Notes: generated from the letters alone by a model not told the origin. Shown: positions 48,885 through 58,562, counted from the first letter of the stretch. The stretch is 64,000 nucleotides of DNA from Pseudoduganella lurida (GCF_007830455.1 NZ_VLLB01000002.1:372001-436000); one strand, 5' to 3'. Translations and numbers: made by a program.

Positions 48885-50225
48885 ATGGCCCAAACCAAAA
48901 AACCATTCTATAAAATCCTGTACGTCCAGGTGATCTGCGCGATCATCCTGGGCGTCCTGCTCGGCATCTACCTGCCGACCGACGCCGTGGCCATGAAGCC
49001 GCTCGGCGACGGCTTCATCAAGCTGATCAAGATGATCATTGCGCCGGTGATCTTCTGTACCGTCGTGTCCGGCATCGCCGGCATGCAGGACATCAAGAAG
49101 GTCGGCCGCGTCGGCGGCAAGGCCCTGCTGTACTTCGAGGTCGTCTCGACCTTCGCGCTGGTGATCGGCCTGTTCGTGGCCAACATCGTGAAACCGGGCG
49201 CCGGCTTCAATGCCGATCCCGCCACGCTGGACACCAAGGCCATCGCCCAGTACACGGAAAAGGCGTCGCACTCGTCGACCACCGAGTTCCTGATGAACAT
49301 CATCCCGAACACCGTCGTCGACGCGTTCGCCAAGGGCGACATCCTGCAGGTGCTGCTGGTGTCGATCCTGTTCGGCTTCGCCCTGTCGCTGCTGGGTGAA
49401 AAGGGCCGTCCCGTCACGAAGCTGATCGACGAAGCGGGCGCCGCCATCTTCGGCATGGTCAACATCATCATGAAGGCCGCCCCGATCGGCGCGTTCGGCG
49501 CGATGGCGTTCACCATCGGCAAATACGGCGTCGCCTCGCTGCTGCCGCTGGCCAAGCTGATGGGTTCGTTCTACCTGACCTGCGCACTGTTCGTGTTCAT
49601 CGTGCTGGGCACGATCGCCAAGCTGACCGGCTTCTCGATCTTCCGCTTCATCGCCTACATCAAGGAAGAACTGCTGATCGTGCTGGGCACCAGCTCCTCG
49701 GAAAGCGCCCTGCCGTCGCTGATGACGAAGCTGCAGCGCCTGGGCGCCTCGAAGCCGGTCGTCGGTCTCGTGGTCCCGACCGGCTACTCGTTCAACCTGG
49801 ACGGTACCAACATCTACATGACGATGGCCGCGCTGTTCGTGGCACAGGCCACCAACACCGACCTGACGCTGGGCCAGGAACTGACCATCCTCGCGGTGGC
49901 GATGCTGACCTCGAAAGGCGCTTCCGGCATCACCGGCGCCGGCTTCATCACGCTGGCCGCCACGCTGGCCGTGGTGCCGACGATCCCGGTGGCCGGCATG
50001 GCACTGATCCTGGGCATCGACCGCTTCATGAGCGAATGCCGCGCCCTGACCAACTTCGTGGGCAACGGTGTCGCCGCGGTGGTGGTGTCGAAGTGGGAAG
50101 GCGAGCTGGACATGGAAACGATGCAGCGCGAACTGGCCAACCCGTCCGCACCGCACGAGCCGCTGGAAGAAGTGGCCCACGGTGCACCGATGGAACCGAC
50201 GCCGGTCAAGCACGCCGCCCTGTAA
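48885..50225 (+). CDS. dctA: C4-dicarboxylate transporter DctA
   Basis: 446 residues from ATG 48885 with GAGGAG upstream. Sodium/proton:dicarboxylate symporter of the DAACS family with eight helices and two re-entrant loops. The serine-rich hairpin [17 protein letters not shown] and the signature [15 protein letters not shown] are intact. It imports succinate, fumarate and malate. In many proteobacteria it is regulated by a two-component or sigma-54 system; none is adjacent here. Confidence 0.96.
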   Translation: MAQTKKPFYKILYVQVICAIILGVLLGIYLPTDAVAMKPLGDGFIKLIKMIIAPVIFCTVVSGIAGMQDIKKVGRVGGKALLYFEVVSTFALVIGLFVANIVKPGAGFNADPATLDTKAIAQYTEKASHSSTTEFLMNIIPNTVVDAFAKGDILQVLLVSILFGFALSLLGEKGRPVTKLIDEAGAAIFGMVNIIMKAAPIGAFGAMAFTIGKYGVASLLPLAKLMGSFYLTCALFVFIVLGTIAKLTGFSIFRFIAYIKEELLIVLGTSSSESALPSLMTKLQRLGASKPVVGLVVPTGYSFNLDGTNIYMTMAALFVAQATNTDLTLGQELTILAVAMLTSKGASGITGAGFITLAATLAVVPTIPVAGMALILGIDRFMSECRALTNFVGNGVAAVVVSKWEGELDMETMQRELANPSAPHEPLEEVAHGAPMEPTPVKHAAL

Positions 50226-50245
50226 GCATCCGCGGCAGCATGTAG

Positions 50246-50275
50246 AAAAGGGCACGCTTCGGCGTGCCCTTTTTG
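50246..50275. terminator. Bidirectional terminator between dctA and merR
   Basis: AAAAGGGCACGC, TTCG, GCGTGCCC then TTTTTG; the A run before and T run after suit both converging transcripts. Confidence 0.9.
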
Positions 50276-50284
50276 CATTGGCGT

Positions 50285-50683
50285 TCATGCCCGCGAGGGG
50301 TCGCGGCCGGACAGTTCTGCCGCCTCCAGGGCCTGGTAGTGCGCGATCTTCGCCTGCAACGCCTGTGCCGCCTGGCGCTTCGCCTCGATGTCGGCCAGCA
50401 CGTCCGCCAGGTGCGCCTCGAGCATCCGGCGGCGCGCCGCCACGGTCCCGTCACCGGCGCCGCGCAGCGTGGCGAATGCCTGCATCTGGCTGATCGACAT
50501 GCGGGTGGTCCGCAACCGCAACAGGAACTCGATCCACGCCACGTCACGGCTGGCGTAGCGCCGTTGGCCTCCGGCCAGGCGGGCGATCGGCGCAACCAGG
50601 CCGATCCGTTCGTAGTAACGCAGGGTGTGCGCCGTCAGGCCCGTGCGTTTGGCGACTTCATCAATGCTGAGACAGGAATCCAT
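50285..50683 (-). CDS. MerR-family transcriptional regulator
   Basis: 132 residues from ATG 50683. The helix-turn-helix is LSIDEVAKRTGLTAHTLRYYERIGL, followed by the dimer helix (RMSISQMQAFATLRG). The C-terminal part has no cysteines, so this is not a metal or SoxR-type sensor; it belongs to the YhdM/AdhR-like group, in which related members regulate nearby oxidoreductase or AhpD-like genes. It follows the carboxymuconolactone-decarboxylase-like gene by 71 bp, and a MerR-type promoter precedes that gene. Confidence 0.9.
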   Translation of the reverse strand: MDSCLSIDEVAKRTGLTAHTLRYYERIGLVAPIARLAGGQRRYASRDVAWIEFLLRLRTTRMSISQMQAFATLRGAGDGTVAARRRMLEAHLADVLADIEAKRQAAQALQAKIAHYQALEAAELSGRDPSRA

Positions 50684-50754
50684 GGCATGCCCGATCGGTG
50701 TCGTTGATCGGGCTACTTTAGGATCTGTGGCGCGGCACGGCAAGCCCCGCGCGT

Positions 50755-51240
50755 TCAGGCCGCCCCCGGCGCACGGCGGGGCATGGCGATACCGCGCCCG
50801 GCAAACACTTCCCGTGCCGCGCCAATGCCGTTCAGCGCGCTGGGAAAGCCGGCGTAGACGGCCATCTGGAGGATGACCTCGATGATTTCCTCGGGCTGGC
50901 AACCGACATTGAGCGCACCTTCGATATGGACCTTCAGCTGGGGCTGCGCATTGCCCAGCGCCGTCAGGGCCGACACGGTGGCCAGCTCCCGCGTGCGCAG
51001 CGAGATGGCGGTACCGGCAAACACGTCGCCGTAGGCGAAATCGACGATCCAGTGGCCCAGTTCCGGCGCCATGTCCTGCAGCGAGTCGATGACGTTCGAC
51101 CCTGCCGTCCCGGTGATCCTCCCCAGGTAGTACTCGCCCCGCGCCCGCCTGCTCTCCGGCCCGGACGGCGAAGCGGCCGGTGCGGAGGGGCCCGATGCCG
51201 GCGGCACCTCCGTTGGCGCGATCGATGGTTCGTTTGTCAT
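50755..51240 (-). CDS. Carboxymuconolactone decarboxylase (AhpD-like) family protein
   Basis: 161 residues. The CMD fold is seen as RTRELATVSALTALGNAQPQ, the GALNVGCQPEEIIEVILQMA helices and GFPSALNGIGAAREVF. The CxxC of AhpD peroxidases is absent, so this is likely a gamma-carboxymuconolactone decarboxylase relative without peroxidase activity. A Pro/Ser/Ala-rich 30-residue N-terminal tail precedes the fold. First gene of a two-gene unit with merR. Confidence 0.88.
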   Translation of the reverse strand: MTNEPSIAPTEVPPASGPSAPAASPSGPESRRARGEYYLGRITGTAGSNVIDSLQDMAPELGHWIVDFAYGDVFAGTAISLRTRELATVSALTALGNAQPQLKVHIEGALNVGCQPEEIIEVILQMAVYAGFPSALNGIGAAREVFAGRGIAMPRRAPGAA

Positions 51241-51309
51241 GGCGCTTCCTTTGCCTGTGATGCAGGAGCGCGACCGCTGCCGGGATTGGCCCCGGTCCGT
51301 CCTGCAAAC

Positions 51310-51340
51310 AGGCTAGAGGTTCGAGCGCGCTCGAAGTCAA
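51310..51340 (-). promoter_or_regulatory. MerR-type promoter with 19-bp spacer and palindrome
   Basis: On the minus strand TTGACT (51340-51335), a 19-bp spacer and TAGCCT (51315-51310). A perfect 16-bp palindrome TTCGAGCGCGCTCGAA (51320-51335) fills the start of the spacer and touches the -35 box. Overlong spacers with an operator inside are the hallmark of MerR-activated promoters. It would drive the CMD-like gene and merR. Confidence 0.8.
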
Positions 51341-51362
51341 GCGGCAGGCGAACGGCACCATG

Positions 51363-51397
51363 AAAAAAGCCTGCCGGGCACGGGGCGCGGCAGGCTT
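51363..51397 (-). terminator. Intrinsic terminator after scoB
   Basis: On the minus strand AAGCCTGCC, a 13-base loop, GGCAGGCTT and a T run, 18 bases after the scoB stop. Confidence 0.85.
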
Positions 51398-51415
51398 GTC
51401 GGGACAGGCGCCGGG

Positions 51416-52066
51416 TCAGACGGCCGACAGGTCCAGCTCCACGCCGGTGGCGGCGATGATCTGCTCCTTCGTCACGTCCGGCGCCAGCTCGGTCACTTTC
51501 AGGCCCGTCGCCGTCACTTCCAGCACGCCGAGGTCGGTGATGACGACGTCGACGACACCGACACCCGTCAGCGGCAGGTCGCACTGCTTCAGCAGCTTGT
51601 GGGAGGTGGTGCCGTCCTTCGCGGTGGCCACGTGCTCCATCAGCACGACGACCTTTTTCACGCCAGCGACCAGGTCCATCGCGCCGCCCATGCCCTTGAC
51701 CATCTTCCCGGGGATCATCCAGTTCGCCAGGTCGCCCTTTTCGGAGACCTGCATCGCACCCAGGATGGCGAGATTGATCTTGCCGCCGCGGATCATGCCG
51801 AACGAATCGGCCGAGCTGAAGTAGGCCGAGCCGGGCAGCGCCGTCACGGTCTGCTTGCCGGCGTTGATCAGGTCCGCATCCACTTCGTCGTCCGTCGGGA
51901 ACGGGCCGATGCCCAGCAGGCCGTTTTCCGACTGCAGGAAGACTTCGATATCGGACGGCACGTAGTTGGCCACCAGCGTGGGCAGGCCGATGCCGAGGTT
52001 GACATAGAAGCCGTCTTCCAGCTCCCGGGCCGCGCGGGCGGCCATTTGATCACGAGTCCAAGCCAT
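51416..52066 (-). CDS. scoB: 3-oxoacid CoA-transferase subunit B
   Basis: 216 residues from ATG 52066 with GAGGAG upstream. The catalytic Glu is in [14 protein letters not shown], followed by family strands [19 protein letters not shown] and [16 protein letters not shown]. With subunit A it moves CoA from succinyl-CoA to acetoacetate. Starts 10 bp after scoA. Confidence 0.95.
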   Translation of the reverse strand: MAWTRDQMAARAARELEDGFYVNLGIGLPTLVANYVPSDIEVFLQSENGLLGIGPFPTDDEVDADLINAGKQTVTALPGSAYFSSADSFGMIRGGKINLAILGAMQVSEKGDLANWMIPGKMVKGMGGAMDLVAGVKKVVVLMEHVATAKDGTTSHKLLKQCDLPLTGVGVVDVVITDLGVLEVTATGLKVTELAPDVTKEQIIAATGVELDLSAV

Positions 52067-52076
52067 GGTGTTCTCC

Positions 52077-52775
52077 TCAGGCGCTGCGCACGGTGCGCTG
52101 TTCGATGCGTTTTTCCGGGGTCGGGTTGTGCACGATGCGGTGCACGAAGATGCCCGGCGTGTGTACGGCATCCGGATCGATCGCGCCGATCTCCACCAGT
52201 TCTTCCACTTCCACGATCGTGACCTTGCCGGAGGCCGCCACGTTCGGGTTGAAGTTGCGGGCCGTCTTACGGAAGATCAGGTTGCCGGCCTTGTCGGCCT
52301 TCCAGGCTTTCACCAGCGCCACGTCGGCGACCAGGCTGCGTTCCATCACGTACTGCTCGCCATCGAACTCGCGGATCTCCTTGCCTTCCGCGACGATGGT
52401 GCCCACGCCCGTCTTGGTGAAGAAGGCCGGGATGCCGGCGCCGCCCGCGCGCAGCTTCTCGGCCAGCGTGCCTTGCGGCGTGAATTCCAGTTCCAGTTCG
52501 CCGGACAGGTACTGGCGGGCAAACTCCTTGTTCTCGCCCACGTAGGACGCGATCATCTTCCTGATCTGGCGCGTTTCCAGCAGCTGGCCCAGGCCGAAGC
52601 CATCGACGCCGGCGTTGTTCGAGATGGCCGTCAGTCCCGTCACACCGGAATCGCGCAGCGCCGCGATCAGCGCCTCGGGAATGCCGCACAGGCCGAAACC
52701 GCCGACGGCGATCGTCTGCCCGTCCTGCACGACCCCTTCCAGGGCCGCGCGCGCATCGGGATACACTTTGTTCAT
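52077..52775 (-). CDS. scoA: 3-oxoacid CoA-transferase subunit A
   Basis: 232 residues from ATG 52775. CoA-binding [16 protein letters not shown] and FFTKTGVGT are typical of the subunit A family. With scoB and bdhA it connects 3-hydroxybutyrate to acetoacetyl-CoA. The PAS-LuxR regulator lies divergently 151 bp away. Confidence 0.95.
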   Translation of the reverse strand: MNKVYPDARAALEGVVQDGQTIAVGGFGLCGIPEALIAALRDSGVTGLTAISNNAGVDGFGLGQLLETRQIRKMIASYVGENKEFARQYLSGELELEFTPQGTLAEKLRAGGAGIPAFFTKTGVGTIVAEGKEIREFDGEQYVMERSLVADVALVKAWKADKAGNLIFRKTARNFNPNVAASGKVTIVEVEELVEIGAIDPDAVHTPGIFVHRIVHNPTPEKRIEQRTVRSA

Positions 52776-52925
52776 TTGAAGTCCCCTTCTTTTGATAAGC
52801 TGGACGGCACGCACGTGCCGCCCCCGTGGCGTACCAGAATAGTTTACGAGTGAGGAAAGTACAATACCGTAGAACTACCTGGAACACGGCACCGGATGAC
52901 ACCCATAACAAAAGGAGACCCTGCC

Positions 52926-53597
52926 ATGAACGCCCACGAAGCCGCCGCGCACCGCACGTCCGCCCTCAAGGCGGGTGTCAGCGAAGCCCTCCTGCACGAC
53001 ACTGGTCCGGACGCCCTGCTGGCGTCAACGCCAGTCATGGCACCGGCGGCCTATGCCATCGACTACGAAACCATCTTCCGCTTCGCGCCGGTGGGCATGT
53101 GCATCTCCGTGAATAGGGTGATCCAGGCCAGCAACGACACGCTCACGCAGATGTTCCGCTACGCGCACGGCGCGCTCGATGGCCAGTCCTTCCTGGCGCT
53201 GTATCCCACGATGGACGAATTCCTGCGCACCGGCCACCGCATCATCCCGATCATGAACGCGCGCGGCCGCTATTCGGACGAACGCATCATGCGCCGCGCC
53301 ACGGGCGAACTGTTCTGGTGCCATGTGACGGGCCGCGCCCTCGATGCGCAGGATCCGCTGGGGCCGGGCGTGTGGACGTTCGAGGATGTCAGCGAGAAGC
53401 GTCCCGTGTCGGCCGAACTGACGCCGCGCGAACGGGAGATCGCCGCCTTCCTCGTCGAAGGCAAGACCAGCAAGATGATCGCGCGCCACACCGACCTGTC
53501 GCCGCGCACGGTGGAAATGCACCGCGCCCGGCTGATGCGCAAGTTCGGCGCCGCCACGTCGTCGGAGCTGGTGCACAAGCTCGTCGGCACGCGCTAG
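52926..53597 (+). CDS. PAS-domain LuxR-type regulator
   Basis: 223 residues from ATG 52926 with AAAAGGAG upstream. Residues about 40-150 form a PAS-like sensor (FRFAPVGMCISVNRVIQAS and GELFWCHVTGRALD). Residues 160-223 form a LuxR helix-turn-helix (LTPREREIAAFLVEGKTSKM then SPRTVEMHRARLMRKFGAA). No receiver domain, so it is a one-component regulator. It is divergent from scoAB and may control it; unproven. Confidence 0.88.
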   Translation: MNAHEAAAHRTSALKAGVSEALLHDTGPDALLASTPVMAPAAYAIDYETIFRFAPVGMCISVNRVIQASNDTLTQMFRYAHGALDGQSFLALYPTMDEFLRTGHRIIPIMNARGRYSDERIMRRATGELFWCHVTGRALDAQDPLGPGVWTFEDVSEKRPVSAELTPREREIAAFLVEGKTSKMIARHTDLSPRTVEMHRARLMRKFGAATSSELVHKLVGTR

Positions 53598-53630
53598 CGC
53601 CCGCGGCGGCGCTGTCAGACACCGATATGG

Positions 53631-54407
53631 TCAGGAAGCCGTCATCCCGTCATCCGCCGAAATCACGGCGCCATTGATGAAATGCGCATCCTCGCCGGCC
53701 AGCAGCAGGAGCAGGCCATCCAGATCTTCCGGCCTGCCGGGCCGTTTGCGGGGCAGCATCTCGATGAGGCGCCGGCCCTGTTCGCTGGCAAAATAATCCT
53801 CGTTGATCTCGGTGGAGATGTAGCCCGGGCAGATGGCGTTCGTGTTGATGCCATACTTGCCCCACTCCACCGCCATCGCCTTCGTCATCTGGATCACGCC
53901 GGCCTTGCTCATGCAGTACACGCCGATCTGCGGCAGCACGCGCAGGCCCGCCACCGAGGCGATGTTGATGATGCGGTGCTGCTTCTTCGGATCGCCCTTG
54001 GCGCGCGCGATCATGCGCTTGGCCGCTTCCTGCGCCACGAAGAAGGCGCCGCGCAGGTTGGTGTCCATCACGAAGTTGTAGTCTTCCGGCGTCACGTCCA
54101 CCAGCCGCTGCGTGGTGGAGACGCCCGAGTTGTTGACCAGGATATCGATCGGCCCCGCCTCCGTCTCCGCGTGCGCGATGGCCGACTTGATGCTGGCGTA
54201 ATCCGTCACGTCCAGCGCCACCACGTGGGCCGCGCCACCCTCGGCCTCGATCTCGGCGCGCAGCTCCTTCAGGCGCTCCGTGCGGCGCGAGGCCAGCACC
54301 ACCTGCGCGCCGGCACTGGCCAGCACTTTCGCGAAGCGTGCCCCCAGCCCGCTGGAAGCGCCCGTCACCAGCGCGATCTTGCCTTCAAAATTGACTTCGA
54401 TACCCAC
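53631..54407 (-). CDS. Short-chain dehydrogenase/reductase
   Basis: 258 residues from GTG 54407, with GGGAG upstream; the first in-frame start, a TTG at 54431, has no ribosome-binding site. The sequence has cofactor motif TGASSGLGARFA, NNSG, a catalytic Ser in NIASVAGL, Tyr-Lys in YCMSKAG, and the end GAVISADDGMTAS of FabG-like enzymes. The substrate is unknown. It is a single gene on the minus strand. Confidence 0.9.
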   Translation of the reverse strand: MGIEVNFEGKIALVTGASSGLGARFAKVLASAGAQVVLASRRTERLKELRAEIEAEGGAAHVVALDVTDYASIKSAIAHAETEAGPIDILVNNSGVSTTQRLVDVTPEDYNFVMDTNLRGAFFVAQEAAKRMIARAKGDPKKQHRIINIASVAGLRVLPQIGVYCMSKAGVIQMTKAMAVEWGKYGINTNAICPGYISTEINEDYFASEQGRRLIEMLPRKRPGRPEDLDGLLLLLAGEDAHFINGAVISADDGMTAS

Positions 54408-54480
54408 GGCTCTGCTCCCGGTTGCCTGCAATTGCGGTTTCGGCGGCGCTACCGCGCAGCCCGCGGCTCCGTCTCGCGCA

Positions 54481-54513
54481 GTTGCCGCTCAGCTGCCGCT
54501 CAGTTGCCGCTCA
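54481..54513. repeat. Three 11-bp tandem repeats
   Basis: GTTGCCGCTCA, GCTGCCGCTCA, GTTGCCGCTCA back to back, in the gap between the SDR and ETF-QO genes; a partial fourth unit follows. Confidence 0.8.
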
Positions 54514-54640
54514 GTAGCCCCTATCTTACACAATTGGCCATGTTAGACGGGAACATCTACTACAATGCCGTTGCATTTGCCGGAGAAAAAGAGCACACTC
54601 GTGCTAATTTTTCTTCTCTTCCTATTCTTATAAAAATCTT

Positions 54641-56302
54641 ATGACGACTGAACAGTACGGCCCGCGCGAGGCGATGGAATATGACGTGGTGATCGTCGGC
54701 GGCGGCCCGGCCGGGCTGGCGGCGGCGATCCGGATCAAGCAGCTGGCGCAGCAGACGGAGAAGGAGATCTCCGTGGTGGTGCTGGAAAAAGGCGGCGAGC
54801 TGGGCGCCCATATCCTGTCCGGCGCCGTGATGGACCCGCGCGCACTGAACGAACTGCTGCCGAACTGGAAGGAGCTGGGCGCGCCGCTGAACACGCCGGT
54901 GTCGGAAGACCGCGTGCTGTTCCTGACGGAGACGAAGGCCTACAAGACGCCGAACTTCATGATCCCGAAGTGCCTGGAGAACCACGGCAACTACGTCATC
55001 TCGCTGGGCAATGTGGTGCGCTGGCTGGGCCAGCAGGCCGAAGCGCTGGGCGTGGAGATCTTCCCCGGCTTCCCGGCGGCCGAGATCCTGTACAACGAGG
55101 ACGGGTCCGTAAAAGGCGTCGCCACCGGCAATATGGGCGTGAAGCGCGACGGCGAACCGGGTCCGGACTTCCAGCTCGGCATGGAACTGCACGGCAAGTA
55201 CACCTTCTTTGCCGAGGGCTCGCGCGGGCACCTGGGCAAGGAGCTGATGGCCAAGTATGACCTGAACAAGGGCAAGGACCCGCAGGCGTATGGCATCGGC
55301 ATCAAGGAACTGTGGGAGATCGATCCGGCCAAGCACCAGCCGGGCCTGGTCATCCACACCTCCGGCTGGCCGCTGGCGCATGACGTGTACGGCGGCTCGT
55401 TCCTGTATCACCTGGAAAACAACCAGGTGGCCGTCGGCTACGTGGTGGGCCTGAACTATACCAATCCCTACCTGTCGCCCTACGAGGAATTCCAGCGCTA
55501 CAAGACCCACCCGGCCATCCGCGGCTATTTCGAGGGCGGCAAGCGCATCTCGTACGGCGCCCGCGCGATCACCTCCGGCGGCCTGCAGTCGCTGCCGAAG
55601 CTGGTGTTCCCGGGCGGTTGCCTGCTGGGCTGCGACGCCGGCTTCCTGAACATGAGCCGCATCAAGGGCAGCCATGCGGCCATCAAGTCCGGCATGCTGG
55701 CCGCCGAGGCGCTGGCCGCCGCGCTGGCCGAGAACCGCCAGCACGACGAGCTGGCCGCCTACCCGGCTGCGTTCGAACAGTCCTGGCTGCATGAAGAGCT
55801 GCACGTGGCGCGCAATGTGAAGCAGTACCTGAACAAGGGCCTGGTGATCGGTTCGCTGATGACGGGCATCGACCAGATCGTCTTCCGCGGCAAGGCGCCC
55901 TGGACGCTGCACCACAGCGAGCCGGACCACGCCTGCCTGAAGCCCGCGGCCAACTTCACGCCGATCGTCTATCCGAAGCCGGACGGCAAGCTCACGTTCG
56001 ACAAGCTGTCTTCCGTGTTCATCTCGAACACCAACCACGCCGAGGACCAGCCGATCCACCTGACCTTGAAGAACCCGTCCGTGCCGGTCGACGTCAACCT
56101 GGCCAAGTACGCCGGCCCGGAACAGCGCTACTGCCCGGCCGGCGTCTACGAGTTCGTGAAGAACGACGACGGCGGCGACCGCCTGCAGATCAACGCGCAG
56201 AACTGCGTGCACTGCAAGACCTGCGATATCAAGGACCCCACGCAGAACATCGTCTGGGTGACGCCGGAAGGTGGCGGCGGGCCGAACTATCCGAACATGT
56301 AA
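54641..56302 (+). CDS. Electron transfer flavoprotein-ubiquinone oxidoreductase
   Basis: 553 residues, the full length of the family. An N-terminal FAD site VVIVGGGPAGLAAAI is followed by the ubiquinone-binding core and membrane-dipping region (GGCLLGCDAGFLNM), then the C-terminal [4Fe-4S] ligands, one Cys in RYCPAGVYE and three in CVHCKTCD. It passes electrons from ETF (fatty-acid and amino-acid oxidation) to the quinone pool. ATG 54641 has no clear ribosome-binding site; the ATG at 54674 (MEYDVVIVGGG) is an alternative start. Confidence 0.95.
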   Translation: MTTEQYGPREAMEYDVVIVGGGPAGLAAAIRIKQLAQQTEKEISVVVLEKGGELGAHILSGAVMDPRALNELLPNWKELGAPLNTPVSEDRVLFLTETKAYKTPNFMIPKCLENHGNYVISLGNVVRWLGQQAEALGVEIFPGFPAAEILYNEDGSVKGVATGNMGVKRDGEPGPDFQLGMELHGKYTFFAEGSRGHLGKELMAKYDLNKGKDPQAYGIGIKELWEIDPAKHQPGLVIHTSGWPLAHDVYGGSFLYHLENNQVAVGYVVGLNYTNPYLSPYEEFQRYKTHPAIRGYFEGGKRISYGARAITSGGLQSLPKLVFPGGCLLGCDAGFLNMSRIKGSHAAIKSGMLAAEALAAALAENRQHDELAAYPAAFEQSWLHEELHVARNVKQYLNKGLVIGSLMTGIDQIVFRGKAPWTLHHSEPDHACLKPAANFTPIVYPKPDGKLTFDKLSSVFISNTNHAEDQPIHLTLKNPSVPVDVNLAKYAGPEQRYCPAGVYEFVKNDDGGDRLQINAQNCVHCKTCDIKDPTQNIVWVTPEGGGGPNYPNM

Positions 56303-56327
56303 GGGGTAGAGAACCGCAGGATCGCGA

Positions 56328-56360
56328 CAACGCCGGGCATGTCCCGGCGTTGCGCGTTTT
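56328..56360 (+). terminator. Terminator after the ETF-QO gene
   Basis: CAACGCCGGG, CATGT, CCCGGCGTTG and then CGCGTTTT: a strong stem with a weak T tract. Confidence 0.7.
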
Positions 56361-56417
56361 AGCGCCAAGACAACAGATTTTCACCGCCTCGGACGGAATG
56401 CAAAATTCCTGCAAATT

Positions 56418-56475
56418 ATTTCCACATGGAATTTAATAGTTTGCCTTTCCCGGTCGTCCTGTAACAATGAGAGCG
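56418..56475 (+). promoter_or_regulatory. Flagellin promoter block, copy 1
   Basis: ATTTCCACATGGAATTTAAT...GGTCGTCCTG...TGAGAGCG is aligned without gaps with copy 2 at 57518-57575. TAATAGTT, 11 bases, GTCGTCCT has the spacing of a FliA (sigma-28) promoter (TAAAGTTT-N11-GCCGATAA) with a diverged -10. Confidence 0.6.
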
Positions 56476-56513
56476 TTCCGCTCCGATACGACGAATCCAC
56501 CAGGAAGAACCCA

Positions 56514-57413
56514 ATGCTGAGCCTTCACACCAACAACGCCGCCCTGTCCGCACAGAACTCCATCGGCCGTACCCAATCGAGCCTGTCGACGTCGCAGACC
56601 CGCCTGTCCACCGGCTACCGCATCAATTCCGCCATGGATGACGCCGCGGGCCTGCAGATCGCCACCCGCCTGAAGACGCAGACCAGCGGCATGACCGTCG
56701 CCATGCGCAACACCCAGAACTCCGTCTCGCTGCTGCAGACGGCCGAAGGCGCGCTGGACGAAACGACGAACATCCTGACCCGCATGAAGGACCTGGCCAC
56801 CCAGTCCGCCGACGGTTCCTCCACGACGGACGACAAGACCGCGATGCAGAACGAGTTCAACTCGCTGACCGCCGAACTGTCGAACATCATCAGCAACACC
56901 ACGTTCGGCGGCACCAAGCTGTTCAGCACCGGCGCCGACGCCGGCAAGCTGACCGACAAGATCACGTTCCAGATCGGTGCCTCGAGCAGCGAGACGATGG
57001 AACTGGACCTGAAAGGCGACGGCGCCACCACCGGCATCACCGGCATGAACACGCTGATCGCGGCGGCTGCAGGCGGCTTCAAGACCGACGGCACGACCAC
57101 CACCTACACCGGTACCGAAGCGGAACTGAACACCAACGCCAACAGCACCATCGACGCCCTGAAGAGCGCCATCGATTCCGTGAGCTCGGTGCGTTCCTCG
57201 ATCGGTGCCGCGGCCAACCGCCTGGACCACGTGTACAACAACCTGTCGAACATCTCGACCAACACCAAGGCCGCCACCGGCCGCATCATGGACGTCGACT
57301 TCGCCACCGAATCGGCCAACATGACGTCCAGCCAGATGCTGCTGCAGGCCGGCACCGCCATGCTGAAGCAGTCGAACAGCCAGTCGTCCCTGGTGCTGTC
57401 GCTGCTGCAGTAA
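56514..57413 (+). CDS. Flagellin
   Basis: 299 residues; short flagellin with only D0/D1 domains and a small variable middle. N-terminal MLSLHTNNAALSAQNSIGR and C-terminal SQMLLQAGTAMLKQSNSQSS are the polymerising helices. Start ATG 56514 with AGGAAG upstream. It has its own promoter block and is followed by a terminator and a second flagellin, so the two are separate transcripts. Confidence 0.95.
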   Translation: MLSLHTNNAALSAQNSIGRTQSSLSTSQTRLSTGYRINSAMDDAAGLQIATRLKTQTSGMTVAMRNTQNSVSLLQTAEGALDETTNILTRMKDLATQSADGSSTTDDKTAMQNEFNSLTAELSNIISNTTFGGTKLFSTGADAGKLTDKITFQIGASSSETMELDLKGDGATTGITGMNTLIAAAAGGFKTDGTTTTYTGTEAELNTNANSTIDALKSAIDSVSSVRSSIGAAANRLDHVYNNLSNISTNTKAATGRIMDVDFATESANMTSSQMLLQAGTAMLKQSNSQSSLVLSLLQ

Positions 57414-57472
57414 TCGCTGCCTGATCTTCTGGCAACAGCTGTCGGCGCGGCCACGGAGGCCGTCCCGACGGC

Positions 57473-57503
57473 AGGCCGGCCCCGGTGGCTGGCCTTTTTT
57501 TAC
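57473..57503 (+). terminator. Terminator after the first flagellin
   Basis: AGGCCGGC, CCCGGT, GGCTGGCCT with a run of seven T residues following. Confidence 0.7.
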
Positions 57504-57517
57504 GCTGGTCGAAAAAA

Positions 57518-57575
57518 ATTTCCTCATGGCATTTAATGTCCCGCGCCGGATGGTCGTCTTGTACTGTTGAGAGCG
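57518..57575 (+). promoter_or_regulatory. Flagellin promoter block, copy 2
   Basis: ATTTCCTCATGGCATTTAAT...GGTCGTCTTG...TGAGAGCG lies at the same distance pattern as copy 1; TAATGTCC, 11 bases, GTCGTCTT. Confidence 0.6.
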
Positions 57576-57621
57576 CAGGAAAGCAGCTCTGAACTGACCA
57601 ACCAACCTTGGAGTATTGAAT

Positions 57622-58515
57622 ATGCTGAGCCTTCACACCAACAACGCTGCCCTGTCCGCACAAAACTCGATCGGCCGTACGCAGTCGGCCCTGTCCACGT
57701 CGCAAACGCGTCTGTCGACCGGCTACCGCATCAACTCCGCGATGGACGACGCAGCCGGCCTGCAGATCGCCACCCGCCTGAAGACGCAGACCAGCGGCAT
57801 GACCGTGGCCATGCGCAATACCCAGAATTCCATCTCCATGCTGCAGACCGCCGAAGGCGCGCTGGACGAAACGTCGAACATCCTGAACCGCATGAAGGAC
57901 CTGGCCACCCAGGCTGCCGACGGCTCGTCGACGGCGGATGACAAGAAGGCCATGCAGTCCGAGTACAACTCGCTGACCCAGGAACTGTCGAATATCCTGG
58001 GCAACACCAGCTTCGGCGGCACCAAGCTGTTCGCCGGCACCGACTCCAAGCTGTCCACCGCCGGCGGCGTGACGTTCCAGATCGGCGCATCGAGCGACGA
58101 AACGATGAAACTGGACATCACCGGTGACGCCGACACGGGCGTGGCCGGCATGCACGCGAAGATCGCGCTGGCCGCCACGCAGTACAAGCTGGACGGCGCC
58201 GATGGCGACTTCACCAGCAACTCGGAACTGACCGACAGTGCCAACGCCACGATCGACCTGCTGAAGACGGCCATCGACGCCGTCGGCTCCGTGCGCTCGT
58301 CGATCGGCGCCGCATCGAACCGCCTGGACCACGTCTACAACAACCTGTCGAACATCTCGACGAACACCAAGGCCGCCACCGGCCGCATCATGGACGTCGA
58401 CTTCGCTTCCGAATCGGCCAACATGACGTCCAGCCAGATGCTGCTGCAGGCCGGCACCGCCATGCTGAAGCAGTCGAACAGCCAGTCGTCGCTGGTCCTG
58501 TCCCTGCTGCAGTAA
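57622..58515 (+). CDS. Flagellin, second copy
   Basis: 297 residues from ATG 57622 (GGAG upstream; a TTG two codons earlier is less likely). The N-terminal 90 and C-terminal 80 residues are nearly identical to the first flagellin; the middle (residues 140-215) differs strongly in sequence, for example SKLSTAGGVTF against GKLTDKITF. Different copies may be expressed together to form the filament. Confidence 0.95.
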   Translation: MLSLHTNNAALSAQNSIGRTQSALSTSQTRLSTGYRINSAMDDAAGLQIATRLKTQTSGMTVAMRNTQNSISMLQTAEGALDETSNILNRMKDLATQAADGSSTADDKKAMQSEYNSLTQELSNILGNTSFGGTKLFAGTDSKLSTAGGVTFQIGASSDETMKLDITGDADTGVAGMHAKIALAATQYKLDGADGDFTSNSELTDSANATIDLLKTAIDAVGSVRSSIGAASNRLDHVYNNLSNISTNTKAATGRIMDVDFASESANMTSSQMLLQAGTAMLKQSNSQSSLVLSLLQ

Positions 58516-58562
58516 TCTTCTGCCGCAAACGTTCCGCCAGCCCGGCAGGCCGGCGGACAAGG

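Noticed and set aside
50206-50595. 129-codon minus-strand ORF at the end of dctA
   Set aside because: It is another frame of the MerR gene; the helix-turn-helix reads in the frame of 50285-50683.
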